NCBI RefSeq assembly: GCF_012184385.1
Contig: NZ_VSRL01000032.1
Location: 1-58,637, forward strand
Direction: 5' to 3'
Source: Lentzea indica
GTDB taxonomy: Bacteria; Actinomycetota; Actinomycetes; Mycobacteriales; Pseudonocardiaceae
DNA length: 58,637 bases
Part shown: in pieces, positions 25,999-35,395 of the stretch
How the letters are laid out: each line of letters begins with the position of its first letter
Numbering within the stretch: the stretch's first letter is position 1
Made by a program: the position numbers and the translations under genes
The notes under the pieces: generated by a model
Told to the model about the DNA's origin: nothing
Seen by the model: the letters and a program-made list of their open reading frames with translations, nothing else
The model's database searches: none

Positions 25999-26601
25999 AT
26001 GTCGGACACGTGCCACGAACTGCTGCTGCGGCTCGCCGGACGCCTCCCGGACGAGCTGCTGTGGCGGTACCGGGACTGGGCGGCCTCGGATGCGTATGCG
26101 GTGCTAGCGCGGTCGTTGCCGCGCACCCTGCTGCACGGACGCATCCCTCTGACCGATCACGAGATGCGCCTTTTGCAGGGCGCACTGGTGCCCTATGGGG
26201 CCGAACCCGGAGCTGTCAGTTCGGTCAAAGGGCTGGACGAACTGCCACCCACCGACTACACCTTTTCCCCGGAATCACCCGATCGGGTGCCGATGGGGGA
26301 TTCCGCGACCGTCGTGCTCGGTGCCACGCTGCGAGGCCGGCACGGGGTCGGTGAGGTTCGCTCCTGCTGGCGCATCGGTCCCTCCGGGGTCAATCGCGTC
26401 CTGCTGGTGGCGGCCACCACCGGCCACGCGCGGCTGACCGGCGAGTTGCAGCGCGTTCTGCGGGCGTTGGGCGAACACGACCCGTGCGTCGAGGTCGTGC
26501 CGTCCGGTCTGGACCTTCCGCCCTACCACCGGGCGGCGTTGGCGGCATCGGAGCTGGTGTGCGCCGGCGCCGAGTCCGAGGAGCACCTGGTGCTCAGCTA
26601 A
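25999..26601 (+). CDS. Unknown protein, first of a tandem paralogous pair
   Basis: 200 residues, no recognised domain, no membrane segment. The N-terminal region HELLLRLAGRLPDELLWRYR and RTLLHGRIPLTDHEMRLL matches the next gene's HDLLLQMAGRVDDDALSQAR and GALLAGSIPVLPDERAAI; the C-terminal region VRSCWRIGPSGVNRVLLV also has a counterpart (VRCVWRSSPAGS...RVVLID). So the two are diverged duplicates. ATG at 25999 follows GGGAAGGG. Eleven bases separate them. Function cannot be assigned. Confidence 0.75.
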   Translation: MSDTCHELLLRLAGRLPDELLWRYRDWAASDAYAVLARSLPRTLLHGRIPLTDHEMRLLQGALVPYGAEPGAVSSVKGLDELPPTDYTFSPESPDRVPMGDSATVVLGATLRGRHGVGEVRSCWRIGPSGVNRVLLVAATTGHARLTGELQRVLRALGEHDPCVEVVPSGLDLPPYHRAALAASELVCAGAESEEHLVLS

Positions 26602-26612
26602 GGAGAGTTGAC

Positions 26613-27767
26613 GTGACGAACGACGGTGTCGGCCTGCCGGTCCGTCTCCACGATCTCCTGCTGCAGATGGCCGGGCGCGTCGACGACGACGCCCTGTCGC
26701 AGGCCCGCGAGTTCCTCGCGGTCGGAGAACTGGACCGCTCGGTCGAGATGCTCGTCGGCGCGCTCCTCGCGGGCAGCATCCCGGTGCTGCCGGACGAGAG
26801 AGCGGCCATCACGTGGATCCTCCACGAGGTCCGCTCGGACGCCTCCCTGATGGACCGCGTGCCGGTCGTCGAGATGCTGCCGTTCATCCGCCACCGCTTC
26901 ACCTCCGAGACCGACCCGGTCTCGGACGTCGCGGGCCAGCTGACCCGTGCGGTGTCGGTGCTCCCGGACGTGCGCTCGGTGCGCTGCGTCTGGCGTTCCT
27001 CCCCCGCCGGCTCGACACCGGGCCCGCTGCCGCAACGCGTGGTCTTGATCGACATCGGCCCGCAGGGCTTCGCGCCCGCGACCGCCTACCGGGTTGACGC
27101 GGTGCTGCGCAAGGCAGGCGTCCGCGCCTCGGTCGAGGTGCTGACCACCGGCACGCAGCTCAGCGACTACCACGCCTCCGCCGTGACGTCGTCGAGCCCG
27201 GTGCCGATCTCCGGCGCCCCGATGGCGGTCCAGCCGGTCCAGCCGTCCCAGTCGGCTCAACCGGCCATGGCCCACGAACCGACAGCCGCCTGGTTCGACC
27301 AGTCTGAAGAACTTCCCGCTCCGGCGCCGGTGGCCGAGCCGACACCGGCGCCGGAGCCACTGGAAGAGACCGGCTCACGTCGCGCACGCTCGTCGTCGAC
27401 GCTGGAGGGTTCGCAGCCCTTCCCGCCCAAGCCCGTGAAGCGCATCCCGATGGTGCCCGCCGAGCCCGCGATCGAGGCGCTCCCCGAGCCCGTGCCGATC
27501 AACAGGGCCGAGGTGACCACCGAGCTGAAGCCGGACGAGCTGGAGGCACTGCAGGCCGCGCTGGCCGAGTCGCCCGCCGAGCCGTCCTCGGTGGACGCGA
27601 ACCTCAGCGAGCGCGAGCGTGCTCTGCTGCAGCAGCTGCACGAGGAGCTGGCGCAGCGGGAGCAGACCGGTGCGAAGGCGACCGACACCGGCCGCTGGCA
27701 GATCGACAGGTCCTCGTCGCGTCAGTCGGCGTACGGGGTCACGAACAACGGCCACCAGCCTCAGTGA
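26613..27767 (+). CDS. Unknown protein, second of tandem pair, with long Pro/Glu-rich tail
   Basis: 384 residues. Residues 1-~195 share two blocks with the preceding protein; residues ~195-384 are a Pro/Ala/Glu/Ser-rich, probably disordered tail (PAPAPVAEPTPAPEP) with a short predicted helix (LSERERALLQQLHEELAQRE). GTG at 26613 follows AAGGAGAG; the longer open frame from 26484 lies within the first gene and is rejected. Acidic tail plus helix suggests a protein-protein scaffold; this is inference only. Its end overlaps the convergent hydrolase gene by 7 bases. Confidence 0.75.
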   Translation: MTNDGVGLPVRLHDLLLQMAGRVDDDALSQAREFLAVGELDRSVEMLVGALLAGSIPVLPDERAAITWILHEVRSDASLMDRVPVVEMLPFIRHRFTSETDPVSDVAGQLTRAVSVLPDVRSVRCVWRSSPAGSTPGPLPQRVVLIDIGPQGFAPATAYRVDAVLRKAGVRASVEVLTTGTQLSDYHASAVTSSSPVPISGAPMAVQPVQPSQSAQPAMAHEPTAAWFDQSEELPAPAPVAEPTPAPEPLEETGSRRARSSSTLEGSQPFPPKPVKRIPMVPAEPAIEALPEPVPINRAEVTTELKPDELEALQAALAESPAEPSSVDANLSERERALLQQLHEELAQREQTGAKATDTGRWQIDRSSSRQSAYGVTNNGHQPQ

Positions 27768-28570
27768 CCCGTGCGCAGGTACTCCAGCTGAGCACGCACT
27801 GACCATTCCGCCGCCGGCCACAGCACCCGGTCCACGTCCGCGTAGACGACCTCGACGACCTGTCGCGGGGTCGGCGAGCCGCCCAGCGACTCCACGGCGC
27901 GACGGACCTGCTCCAGGCGCTGGGTCCGGTGCGCGAGGTACATCCGCGCGGCCTCGCCCGCGTCCGCCAGTTCCGGGCCGTGGCCGGGCAGCACCGCGGT
28001 GTTCTCCGGCAGTTCGGCCAGCAGCTTGAGCGACTCGAAGTAGTCGCCGAGCTTGCCGTCCGGATGAGCCACGATCGTCGTGCCGCGGCCCAGAACCGTG
28101 TCGCCGGTCAGGACGGCCTCGCCGTCGATCACGAAGCACAGCGAGTCGCTGGTGTGGCCGGGCGTGCCCAGGACGCGGAGCTCCAGACCGGCGCTGGTGA
28201 TCACGTCGCCGTCCACGAGGCCTTCTGAGCCGTAGGTGAACGTCGGGTCGAGCGCGCGCATCGGGGCGTTGACGAGCTCGGCGAACTCGCGTGCTCCCTC
28301 GGAGTGGTCGGGGTGGCCGTGGGTCAGCAGGATCTCGGCGATCGGGCCGAACGACGCGATGCGCTTCAGGTGGGCCTCGTCGAGAGGGCCTGGGTCGATG
28401 ACGACGTACGACGAGGCGTCCGGGGCTTTGAGGAGCCACGTGTTCGTGCCGTCGAGCGTCATCGGGGACGGATTGTCGGCCAGCAGGACGGCGGCGTGCG
28501 GGGTGACCTGGCGGAGTTCGCCGTACAGCGGGTGTGCGGCGCGGGCGCCGATCAGTGGAGAACCGCTCAC
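27761..28570 (-). CDS. Metallo-beta-lactamase fold hydrolase (LACTB2/Rv3677c-like)
   Basis: 269 residues. Metal ligands are in LTHGHPDHSEG (HxHxDH), TPGHTSDSL, and TGDTV, with a C-terminal winged-helix-like tail (SLGGSPTPRQVVEVVYADV) as in LACTB2-type proteins, which include endoribonucleases. Context as M. tuberculosis Rv3677c, next to crp. Overlaps the upstream NUDIX gene by 4 bases (ATGA). Confidence 0.88.
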   Translation of the reverse strand: MSGSPLIGARAAHPLYGELRQVTPHAAVLLADNPSPMTLDGTNTWLLKAPDASSYVVIDPGPLDEAHLKRIASFGPIAEILLTHGHPDHSEGAREFAELVNAPMRALDPTFTYGSEGLVDGDVITSAGLELRVLGTPGHTSDSLCFVIDGEAVLTGDTVLGRGTTIVAHPDGKLGDYFESLKLLAELPENTAVLPGHGPELADAGEAARMYLAHRTQRLEQVRRAVESLGGSPTPRQVVEVVYADVDRVLWPAAEWSVRAQLEYLRTGH

Positions 28571-29361
28571 TGGAACACCACCCGGATGACGTCGCCGTCG
28601 CGGATGAGCTTGGGGATGATCTTCTCGACGCTGCGTTCCTCGGCCATCACCTTTTCGAGGCTGCCGAGAGCGCCCACCTCGTCGAGAGTGCGCCAGGTGG
28701 GTGGCATGAGCATGCGGCGGCCCTCCTGAGCGTCCTGGATGGCCTCGCCAGGGGTCTGCCAGGACGCGTCGGATGCCTCGGTGGTCTCACCGTCGGCGCG
28801 TTGCCCGGTGGGCAGGGCGGCGACGAAGAAGCGGGTGTCGTAGCGGCGGGGTTCCTCGTACGGCGTGACCCAGTTCGCCCACGGCCTCAGGAGGTCTGCT
28901 CGCAGAACGAGGTCGTTGGCCGCGAGGAACTGGGCCAGCGAGATCTCGCGGTCGACCAGTTGCCGGCGAGCGGCCGAGAAAGCGGAGGTGTCGGCGACGA
29001 CCGAGGTGGCGTCGGGTCCCGCGAGCAGGACGCCGGACTCTTCGAAGGTCTCGCGGACGGCCGCGCACACGAAGGCACGAGCGGTCGCCGGATCAACGCC
29101 GAACACCGAGCCCCACCACTCCGGCGACGGTCCTGCCCAGGCGACGGACGTGTCGGCGTCGCGCTGGTCGACGCCACCGCCGGGAAAGACGGTCATGCCG
29201 CCCGCGAACGCCATGCCCTTCACGCGGCGCAGCAGGAAGGCCTCCAGACCGTCGGAACCGTCCCTGAGCAGGACCACGGTGACGGCGTCGCGGGCCTGCG
29301 CGGGTTGAGCGGCCGGCGAGGTGGGTACCAGGTTTCCCGGCAAGGTCATGTCGTCGGGCAT
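28567..29361 (-). CDS. NUDIX hydrolase
   Basis: 264 residues. The NUDIX region is split as in NUDT19-like proteins: GMTVFPGGGVD, then after an insertion AAVRETFEESGVLL (REx2EExG). This arrangement occurs in CoA diphosphatases of the NUDT19 group. Substrate not certain. A possible alternative start is four codons in (MTLPGN). Coupled to the MBL hydrolase gene. Confidence 0.85.
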   Translation of the reverse strand: MPDDMTLPGNLVPTSPAAQPAQARDAVTVVLLRDGSDGLEAFLLRRVKGMAFAGGMTVFPGGGVDQRDADTSVAWAGPSPEWWGSVFGVDPATARAFVCAAVRETFEESGVLLAGPDATSVVADTSAFSAARRQLVDREISLAQFLAANDLVLRADLLRPWANWVTPYEEPRRYDTRFFVAALPTGQRADGETTEASDASWQTPGEAIQDAQEGRRMLMPPTWRTLDEVGALGSLEKVMAEERSVEKIIPKLIRDGDVIRVVFQ

Positions 29362-29400
29362 TCTCCGAGCGTACGACCGCGCTTACCTGAGGATGGTGTG

Positions 29401-29757
29401 ATGGCGACGAACGTCTCCGGCTGCCTGGTGAAGGTGCTGCTGTTCCTGCTCGGCGTCGTGATGGGCACTGGCCTCACCGCGGTGGCGGGCGTGCTGCTGT
29501 TCATTCCCGACCGCACGACCGTGATCAGCGTTGATCCGACGTCCACCGCCCCTGGCGTGTACGTGAAGAAGGTCGAACGGCTCGTCGGCGGTACCTACTA
29601 CGAGATCTGGCTCGGGCCGTCGCCGGACCGCGGCCACGTGGTCACCGTGCCCTCCGGGTGGGAGCACGACCCGCAACGGGAGACGAGTGACGGCGGCATG
29701 CGCCTGAAGTTCGACAACGGGGGCGAGATCTTCGTACCCAAGGCCAGTTACTCCTGA
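29401..29757 (+). CDS. Small membrane-anchored protein
   Basis: 118 residues. One N-terminal hydrophobic segment (VKVLLFLLGVVMGTGLTAVAGVLLFI, about 10-35), then an extracytoplasmic domain with short strands (GTYYEIWLG, GMRLKFDNGGEIFVP). No family recognised. ATG at 29401 is 39 bases from the divergent NUDIX start. Fourteen bases separate it from the oxidoreductase gene. Confidence 0.65.
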   Translation: MATNVSGCLVKVLLFLLGVVMGTGLTAVAGVLLFIPDRTTVISVDPTSTAPGVYVKKVERLVGGTYYEIWLGPSPDRGHVVTVPSGWEHDPQRETSDGGMRLKFDNGGEIFVPKASYS

Positions 29758-29771
29758 GGCAGGATGGGCGA

Positions 29772-30662
29772 GTGGACGAACAGCTGCGCGTAGGACTTGT
29801 CGGCGCTGGCCCGTGGGCGAACATGATCCACGCCCCCGGCATCGCGAACCACCCCGGAACCGTGCTGACCGGTGTGTGGGCACGACGACCGGAAGCCGCG
29901 ACCGAGCTGGCGCACGCCCACGGCGCGGAGCCGTTCGCCGACTACGCCGAGATGCTGTCCACTGTGGACGCCGTGGCGTTCTGCGTGCCGCCGGGCGTGC
30001 AGGGCCCGATGGCGATCGAAGCGGCCAACGCGGGCAAGCACCTGGTCCTGGAGAAGCCGATCGCGGAGACCGTCGAGGTGGCGGAGCGCCTCGTCGCGGC
30101 GGTCTCGGACGCCGGCGTCGCCTCGCTGGTGGTGCTCACTCGCCGGTACGCCCCGGAGACCAAGGAGATGCTGGCCCAGCTGCACCGCACGGGCGGCTGG
30201 ACAGGAGCCGACAGCCGCTGGATCGCCGGCGCGCTGCTCGACGGCCCGTTCTCGAACTCCCCGTGGCGGCACGAGAAGGGCGCGCTCGACGACGTCGGCC
30301 CGCACGCGTTCGATCTGCTGGACGCGGCGCTGGGCGAGATCACCGACGTGATCGCGGCGAACGTGTCCTCGACCGGGCTGTGGCAGCTGATCCTCCAGCA
30401 CGCGGGCGGCGCCACGAGCACGGTCTCGCTGTGCCTGTCGTTGCCGATGCAGCCGCCGTTCGCGGACATCACGGTGTTCGGGGTGAACGGCCACCGCACC
30501 CTGAGCAACCGGGACACGCCCGCGCTCGAGTGCTTCACCAACCTGCTCGACGACTTCGTGGCCATGGTGCACAGCGGCACCACGACCCACGAGTGCGACG
30601 TGCGGCGCGGGCTGCACCTGCAGCGGATCATCGATCTGGCCCGGAGCAAGGCCGGGGCCTGA
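29772..30662 (+). CDS. Gfo/Idh/MocA-family oxidoreductase
   Basis: 296 residues. VGLVGAGPWANMIHAPGI is the Rossmann NAD(P) motif, EKPIAETVEVAERL the Gfo/Idh/MocA signature with catalytic lysine, and DDVGPHAFDLLDAALG the C-terminal motif with the conserved His. Oxidises or reduces a sugar or inositol-like substrate; no sugar genes are adjacent to narrow it. GTG start at 29772. Confidence 0.88.
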   Translation: MDEQLRVGLVGAGPWANMIHAPGIANHPGTVLTGVWARRPEAATELAHAHGAEPFADYAEMLSTVDAVAFCVPPGVQGPMAIEAANAGKHLVLEKPIAETVEVAERLVAAVSDAGVASLVVLTRRYAPETKEMLAQLHRTGGWTGADSRWIAGALLDGPFSNSPWRHEKGALDDVGPHAFDLLDAALGEITDVIAANVSSTGLWQLILQHAGGATSTVSLCLSLPMQPPFADITVFGVNGHRTLSNRDTPALECFTNLLDDFVAMVHSGTTTHECDVRRGLHLQRIIDLARSKAGA

Positions 30663-30677
30663 GGTTCGCCGGACGTG

Positions 30678-30700
30678 CGCCGTCACCCACTGAGACGGCG
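30678..30700 (+). terminator. Possible terminator after the oxidoreductase gene
   Basis: CGCCGTC/GACGGCG, 7-bp arms and 9-base loop, followed by TGCTTGCG. Lies 15 bases past the stop and before the beta-clamp gene. No clear T-run. Confidence 0.4.
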
Positions 30701-30759
30701 TGCTTGCGCTCCGTTGCGCCATCCGAAATTGTCAGGGGTCGTCGCTAACGTCCAGAAGC

Positions 30760-31851
30760 ATGGACCTCACCGCCACGACAGCCGAGCTCGCCGGTGCCGC
30801 CGCCGAGGTGGCGCGGCTGCTGCCGACCCGCGTGCTCGACCCGGTCCTGGCCGGGCTTCGGCTGAAAGCCGGCACGGACGTGGAGATCGCGGGCAGCGAC
30901 CAGGAACACGGCGTGCGCCTGACCGTGCACGCCACCGTCCACACCGAAGGTGAGGTGCTCGTGCCCGCGAAACCGCTGGCCGCGACGCTCCAAGCCCTCG
31001 ACGACCCGCAGGTGAGGCTCAAGGTCGAAGGCCAGCGGCTGGCCATCCGCACACCGAGCTCACGGTTCGCGATCCCGCTCCTGGATCTGAACAACCACCC
31101 CGGCATCCCGGAGCTGCCGCGGCTGCAGGGCCACGTCGACGCCGACAAGCTCAGGACGATCGCGGCGGTGGCGGGCGCGGCCTCGAAGGACGACGCGTTG
31201 CCGATCTTCACCGGCATCCGGATCCAGTCGGACGAGCAGAAGCTGCACGTGATCGCGACCGACCGCTACCGGATGGCCTACGCGACGCTGCCGTGGGAGC
31301 CACAGGGCCAGATCGACCTGCTGGTTCCGGCGAAGCCCATCGCGGAAGCGGCCAGGCAGGCCCACGGCGAGGTCGCCCTGCACGCGAACGAGGACCGCAT
31401 CGGCCTCGCCTGGAACAACAACTCGATCTCCACCGCACTCCTGGCCGCTCCGTTTCCGGACGACCGGGCGCGCCGACTCCTGGAGGCAGTCATCGACAGC
31501 ACGGTGCTCGTGGACGCGGACGCGCTGGCCCGCGCCGTCCGCAGAGCCACGCCCTACGGCGGCCCGCACCAGGCCGTGACCATCCAGGTGGAGGACTCGG
31601 AGCTGCGGGTCAAGGGCAACGACCCGCAGCACGGCGAGTCCGAGGAGTTCGTCAAGGCCACAGTGGACGGTGACCGCGTGACCAAGACGTTCCAGGCGCG
31701 CTACCTGGCCGACGCGCTGAAGGCGTTCGCAGGCCGCCGGATCGAGTTGAGGATCCAGGACGGCCTGCGGTCGACGGTGCTCACCTCGACACCGGGCGAA
31801 GACGGCGTCGAGCTGACCTACCTGGTGGTGCCGATGAGGTCGGTCGCCTAA
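30760..31851 (+). CDS. Second DNA polymerase III beta (sliding clamp) homologue
   Basis: 363 residues, three-domain clamp layout. Recognisable blocks: VLDPVLAGLRLKAG (domain 1), LPIFTGIRIQSDEQKLHVIA followed by TDRYRMA (domain 2, the strongly conserved clamp motif), and a C-terminal EDGVELTYLVVPMR, which matches the beta-clamp ending YLVMPMR. The housekeeping dnaN is normally next to dnaA, and no dnaA, recF or gyrB is here, so this is an extra copy. It may load on DNA for repair synthesis or compete with DnaN. ATG at 30760 chosen; an upstream in-frame start at 30700 would add a tail unlike other clamps. Confidence 0.85.
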   Translation: MDLTATTAELAGAAAEVARLLPTRVLDPVLAGLRLKAGTDVEIAGSDQEHGVRLTVHATVHTEGEVLVPAKPLAATLQALDDPQVRLKVEGQRLAIRTPSSRFAIPLLDLNNHPGIPELPRLQGHVDADKLRTIAAVAGAASKDDALPIFTGIRIQSDEQKLHVIATDRYRMAYATLPWEPQGQIDLLVPAKPIAEAARQAHGEVALHANEDRIGLAWNNNSISTALLAAPFPDDRARRLLEAVIDSTVLVDADALARAVRRATPYGGPHQAVTIQVEDSELRVKGNDPQHGESEEFVKATVDGDRVTKTFQARYLADALKAFAGRRIELRIQDGLRSTVLTSTPGEDGVELTYLVVPMRSVA

Positions 31852-33096
31852 CGGGCGGCCAGCTCCATCTCGGAACGCAGCGGCACCTCGCGCGGCACGC
31901 CACGGCGGACGGTGTCGCGCAGCAGCCACACGGCCAGAGCGATCAGCAGACCGGCCACACTCGACGCGATGAACGCGGGCCGCGTGCCGAAGTGCTCGAT
32001 CAGCTGGCCGGACAGGCCCTGGCCGATGGCGAGGCCGACGGTCACCGAGGTGATCACCCAGCCGAACGCCTCCGCGGCCATGCCGTTCGGCGTGACGTGC
32101 TCGATCGCCGCGGAGTGCGCGGTCGACTGCGGCGTGATCAGCGTGCCGACCACGAACAGCGCCAGGCCGAGACCGATCAGCGACGCCGGGATCGCCAGCA
32201 GCAGCGCGAGCAGGGCGAAGCCGCCCAGCAGCACCGGCAGGCGCAGGTGCATCGGGCGCGGCCACGGGCGCATGCCGTAGAGCACGCCGAAGACCACAGA
32301 GCTGATCGACCACAACGAGAGCATCAGGCCACCCATCGAGGCCTGGCCCGCGGCCTTCGCGAACGCGGGCACTGCCACCTCGACGAAACCGATCGTCACA
32401 CCGAAGCCCAGCGCGGCCAGTGCCACCGTGCGCATGCCGGGGTAGGCGAACGCGCCGAGCAACGGGCGTGGAGCCTGCTCGACCGGGCCCCAGGCGCGCA
32501 CGACCGGGTTGAAGGCGAACCACAGCGCACCCACGACCATCAGCACGGACCCGACCAGGACACCGGTGCCCGCCCACGGCGCCGCCAGCAGCAGACCGGC
32601 GAGACCCGGTCCGAGGATGAAGAAGACCTCCATGCTGATCGACTCGTAGGCGTAGGCCGCCATCCGCGTCGGGCCGCTCGGGACCATCCGCTCCCACAGC
32701 GCACGCGACGCCGAGCCCACCATCGGCTCGGTCGCGCCGACGCCGAGAGCCAGGGCGACCAGCGAGAACACCGGCGCACCCGCCTCGACGGCGATCACAG
32801 AGGCGGTGACGAAGAGCGAGAACAGCGCGGTCACGGCCATCAACGGGCCGGGTGGGGCCGAAGCCGTCCATCAGCCTGCCCTGGACGACCGAGCCCATCG
32901 CCACGCCCACCAGCGCCGCCGCCGACACCAGGCCGGCGACCGCGAACGAACCCGTCGCGCGCTCGACGTAGAGCAGCAGCGAGAGCCCGACCATCGCGAT
33001 GGGCAGGCGGGCGAGCAGAGACGCGACCACGGGGCCGCGCATGCCGGGGGTGGTCAGGGCAGCACGGTAGTCGGAGAGACGGGCAGAGTGGGACAT
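31848..33096 (-). pseudogene. MFS transporter with apparent one-base frameshift
   Basis: The first frame (33096 down to about 32850) gives two to three membrane segments ending GRLMDGFGPTRP; the rest of a 12-segment MFS protein (LMAVTALFSLFVTASV to PLRSEMELAAR) continues in another frame down to 31848. Removing one base in the G run at 32845-32847 (a C on the coding strand) joins them into a roughly 415-residue protein. ESISMEVFFILGP and SRALWERMVP are like the tandem MFS pair at 5.6-7.9 kb. Substrate unknown. Convergent overlap of 4 bases with the clamp gene. Confidence 0.85.
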
Positions 33097-33098
33097 GT

Positions 33099-33133
33099 GT
33101 ACCAGTATGCCAAACCTGGTACGGATGTACCAG
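33099..33133. promoter_or_regulatory. Three GTACCAG elements before the MFS gene
   Basis: GTACCAG at 33099-33105 and its complement CTGGTAC at 33116-33122 form an inverted pair with a 10-base spacer; a third GTACCAG follows at 33127-33133. They sit immediately upstream of the MFS start (33096), where an efflux-pump repressor would bind. Of the rest of the 358-base gap up to 33454 I recognise only the crp terminator. Confidence 0.5.
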
Positions 33134-33370
33134 ATCGGGTGCGCAGGGTCACGATGGTTGCGATTGGGTCACGGGAATGGGATGACCGGGTGAAACATGC
33201 AACGAAACGGGCACTCACGAGGTCCTTGAGGGTGAAAGGACTTGAGCGGTCGGGGTGGATGCGTGCGAAAGTTGACTCATCCACCGAGACCAACCTCTGG
33301 CCTGAGGGTCGGGGCCTGCGCGCCAGAGGGATGGAAGGCACGGTTCGTCGGGGGATGGGCCGTGCAACGC

Positions 33371-33412
33371 AAAGGACCGGTGCGCCACGTCGGGGGTGGC
33401 GCCCGGTCCTTT
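33371..33412 (-). terminator. Terminator after crp
   Basis: AAAGGACCGG-T-GCGCCAC pairs with GTGGCGC-CCGGTCCTTT (17 pairs, one bulge), loop of about 7, 42 bases past the crp stop. Confidence 0.75.
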
Positions 33413-33454
33413 GTGTTTGGTCGCTGCTTCGCGAACCCGTGTGTTCGAAGTGCC

Positions 33455-34129
33455 TCAGCGGGCCCGGCGAGCGAGCCGCTCGGGGTCCAGGATCAGCACG
33501 CTCTTGCCCTCGAGCCGCAGCCAGCCGCGGTGCGCGAAGTCGGCGAGCGCCTTGTTCACGGTCTCGCGGGACGCACCGACGAACTGGGCGATCTCCTCCT
33601 GCGTCAGGTCGTGCGTGACGCGGAGCAGGCCAGCCTCCTGCGAGCCGAAGCGCTGTGCGAGCTGCAGCAACGCCTTGGCGACGCGGCCGGGCACGTCCGT
33701 GAAGATCAGGTCGGCCAGCATCGAGTTCGTCCGGCGCAGCCTGCGGGCAAGCGCCCGAAGCAGCTGCTCGGCGATCTCCGGCCGGTTGGTGATCCACTGA
33801 CGGAGCGCGGGGCGGTCCATGGACACCGCGCGCACCTCGGTCACCGTCGTCGCAGTCGACGTGCGGGGGCCGGGATCGAAAATGGACAGTTCGCCGAACA
33901 TGTCGGAGGGTCCGAAGATCCCCAACAGGTTCTCGCGGCCGTCCGGCGACTTGCGGCCGATCTTCACCTTGCCGGACTGGATGATGTACAGGCGATCGCC
34001 CGGCTCACCCTCCGCGAAGATCACGTGGCCACGCGGGAACTCCACCGTCTCCAGGGTCTGCGCCAGTGCCTCCGCGGCAGCTGGGTCAACCCCTTGGAAG
34101 ATGCCCGCTCGCGCCAGGGTCTCGTCCAC
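33455..34129 (-). CDS. crp: CRP/FNR-family cAMP receptor-type regulator
   Basis: 224 residues, counterpart of M. tuberculosis Crp (Rv3676) and corynebacterial GlxR. Cyclic-nucleotide domain with [20 protein letters not shown] phosphate-binding cassette (Glu, Arg, Thr-Ser present), long dimer helix, and C-terminal winged helix with [20 protein letters not shown] as the recognition region, expected to bind GTGA-N6-TCAC. GTG at 34129 follows AGGAGGGATGAG. The leader (34130-34310) contains a CCACCA-TCTT-TGGTGG hairpin at 34164-34179 and no clear CRP box. Confidence 0.95.
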   Translation of the reverse strand: MDETLARAGIFQGVDPAAAEALAQTLETVEFPRGHVIFAEGEPGDRLYIIQSGKVKIGRKSPDGRENLLGIFGPSDMFGELSIFDPGPRTSTATTVTEVRAVSMDRPALRQWITNRPEIAEQLLRALARRLRRTNSMLADLIFTDVPGRVAKALLQLAQRFGSQEAGLLRVTHDLTQEEIAQFVGASRETVNKALADFAHRGWLRLEGKSVLILDPERLARRAR

Positions 34130-34311
34130 CTCATCCCTCCTAATCGACGCGACGGCACGCCTACCACCATCTTTGGTGGAGTCAGCGCCGTGCCGCCGAT
34201 CACTGCGTTGCAGTCTAAGGGCTGTGTTGTGGATCGCCGCCCGGCTCGCCGTCTTAGTAGGAACAACCCGACTGGCTCGATCCAGAAGCCCAACGAGCCA
34301 GCCTACGCCAT

Positions 34312-34551
34312 TCAGCGGACGCGCTTGCGCGCACCACCGCGGCCGCGACGACGCAGACGGAACAGCTCGAGTGCGCGACCGATGCCGTGTCCGTAGAGCG
34401 CCTTCACCTCATCGGGGCGGGCGGACTCGAGGAACTCCTCGACCTCGTTCTCCTGCACGGCAACGTGCCGGAGCTTCGCTTCGACGCGCTCCATGAAGAG
34501 CGCGAAGAACATGATCACGATCGGGACGACGATCACAAGCCAGGCAGTCAT
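34312..34551 (-). CDS. Small membrane protein upstream of crp
   Basis: 79 residues: an N-terminal membrane segment ([16 protein letters not shown]) then a soluble acidic helix ([19 protein letters not shown]) and a strongly basic end ([13 protein letters not shown]). No family recognised; it occupies the position between crp and nth. Its start region is divergent from nth, 79 bases apart. Confidence 0.65.
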   Translation of the reverse strand: MTAWLVIVVPIVIMFFALFMERVEAKLRHVAVQENEVEEFLESARPDEVKALYGHGIGRALELFRLRRRGRGGARKRVR

Positions 34552-34630
34552 GATGCTCCGCAGTGTGGCGCATGTGGGATTCGAGTACGCGTCTAGGGGG
34601 TGGGTCCGGCGTGTTGACTACGCTGAATCT

Positions 34631-35395
34631 GTGCCCGCAACCAAGAAACCGGAAACCAAGCTCGGCCTGACCCGCAGGGCCCGCCGGATGGTGCGCGTGC
34701 TTGCCGAGGGATACCCCGACGCGCACTGCGAGCTGGACTTCACGACGCCGCTCGAGCTGATCGTGGCGGTCGTGCTGTCCGCGCAGTGCACCGACAAGAA
34801 GGTCAACGAGGTCACTCCCGCGCTCTTCGCGAAGTACCCGACGGCCGCCGACTACGCCGGCGCCAACCGGGTCGAACTCGAAGAGATGATCCGCCCGACC
34901 GGTTTCTACCGGAACAAGGCCACGTCTCTGATGGGTCTCGGTGCTGCTCTTGTGGAGCAGTACGACGGTGAGGTTCCAGGCACGCTGGAGGAGCTGGTCA
35001 AGCTCCCTGGTGTAGGACGCAAGACGGCCAACGTGGTTCTCGGCAACGCGTTCGATGTGCCCGGCATCACAGTCGACACCCACTTCGGCCGTCTCGTGCG
35101 CCGCTGGGGCTGGACCGCGGAAGAGGACGCCGTCAAGGTCGAGCACGCCATCGGCGCGATCATCGAGAAGCGCGACTGGACGATGGCCTCGCACTGGATC
35201 ATCTTCCACGGCCGCCGCGTCTGCCACGCCAAAACGCCTGCCTGCGGGGCATGCCTGCTGATGAAGGACTGCCCGTCGTACGGCCTCGGCCCCGAAGATC
35301 CGGTCAAGGCGGCCAAGCTCGTGAAGGGCGACGAGAAGCCGCACCTGCTCGAGCTCGCCGACCGGGTCCGGGCCGGTGAGAAGCTGGTCGGGTGA
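34631..35395 (+). CDS. nth: Endonuclease III
   Basis: 254 residues. Base-excision glycosylase/AP lyase for oxidised pyrimidines. Helix-hairpin-helix LPGVGRKTA with catalytic Lys131, catalytic Asp149 in VDTHFGR, and the [4Fe-4S] loop Cys198-x6-Cys205-x2-Cys208-x5-Cys214. GTG at 34631 ([10 protein letters not shown]) gives the usual length; the open frame back to 34493 has no family support. Stop overlaps the thioredoxin gene start (GTGA); the block nth-tlpA-nudix-marP is the same as in M. tuberculosis. Confidence 0.95.
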   Translation: MPATKKPETKLGLTRRARRMVRVLAEGYPDAHCELDFTTPLELIVAVVLSAQCTDKKVNEVTPALFAKYPTAADYAGANRVELEEMIRPTGFYRNKATSLMGLGAALVEQYDGEVPGTLEELVKLPGVGRKTANVVLGNAFDVPGITVDTHFGRLVRRWGWTAEEDAVKVEHAIGAIIEKRDWTMASHWIIFHGRRVCHAKTPACGACLLMKDCPSYGLGPEDPVKAAKLVKGDEKPHLLELADRVRAGEKLVG

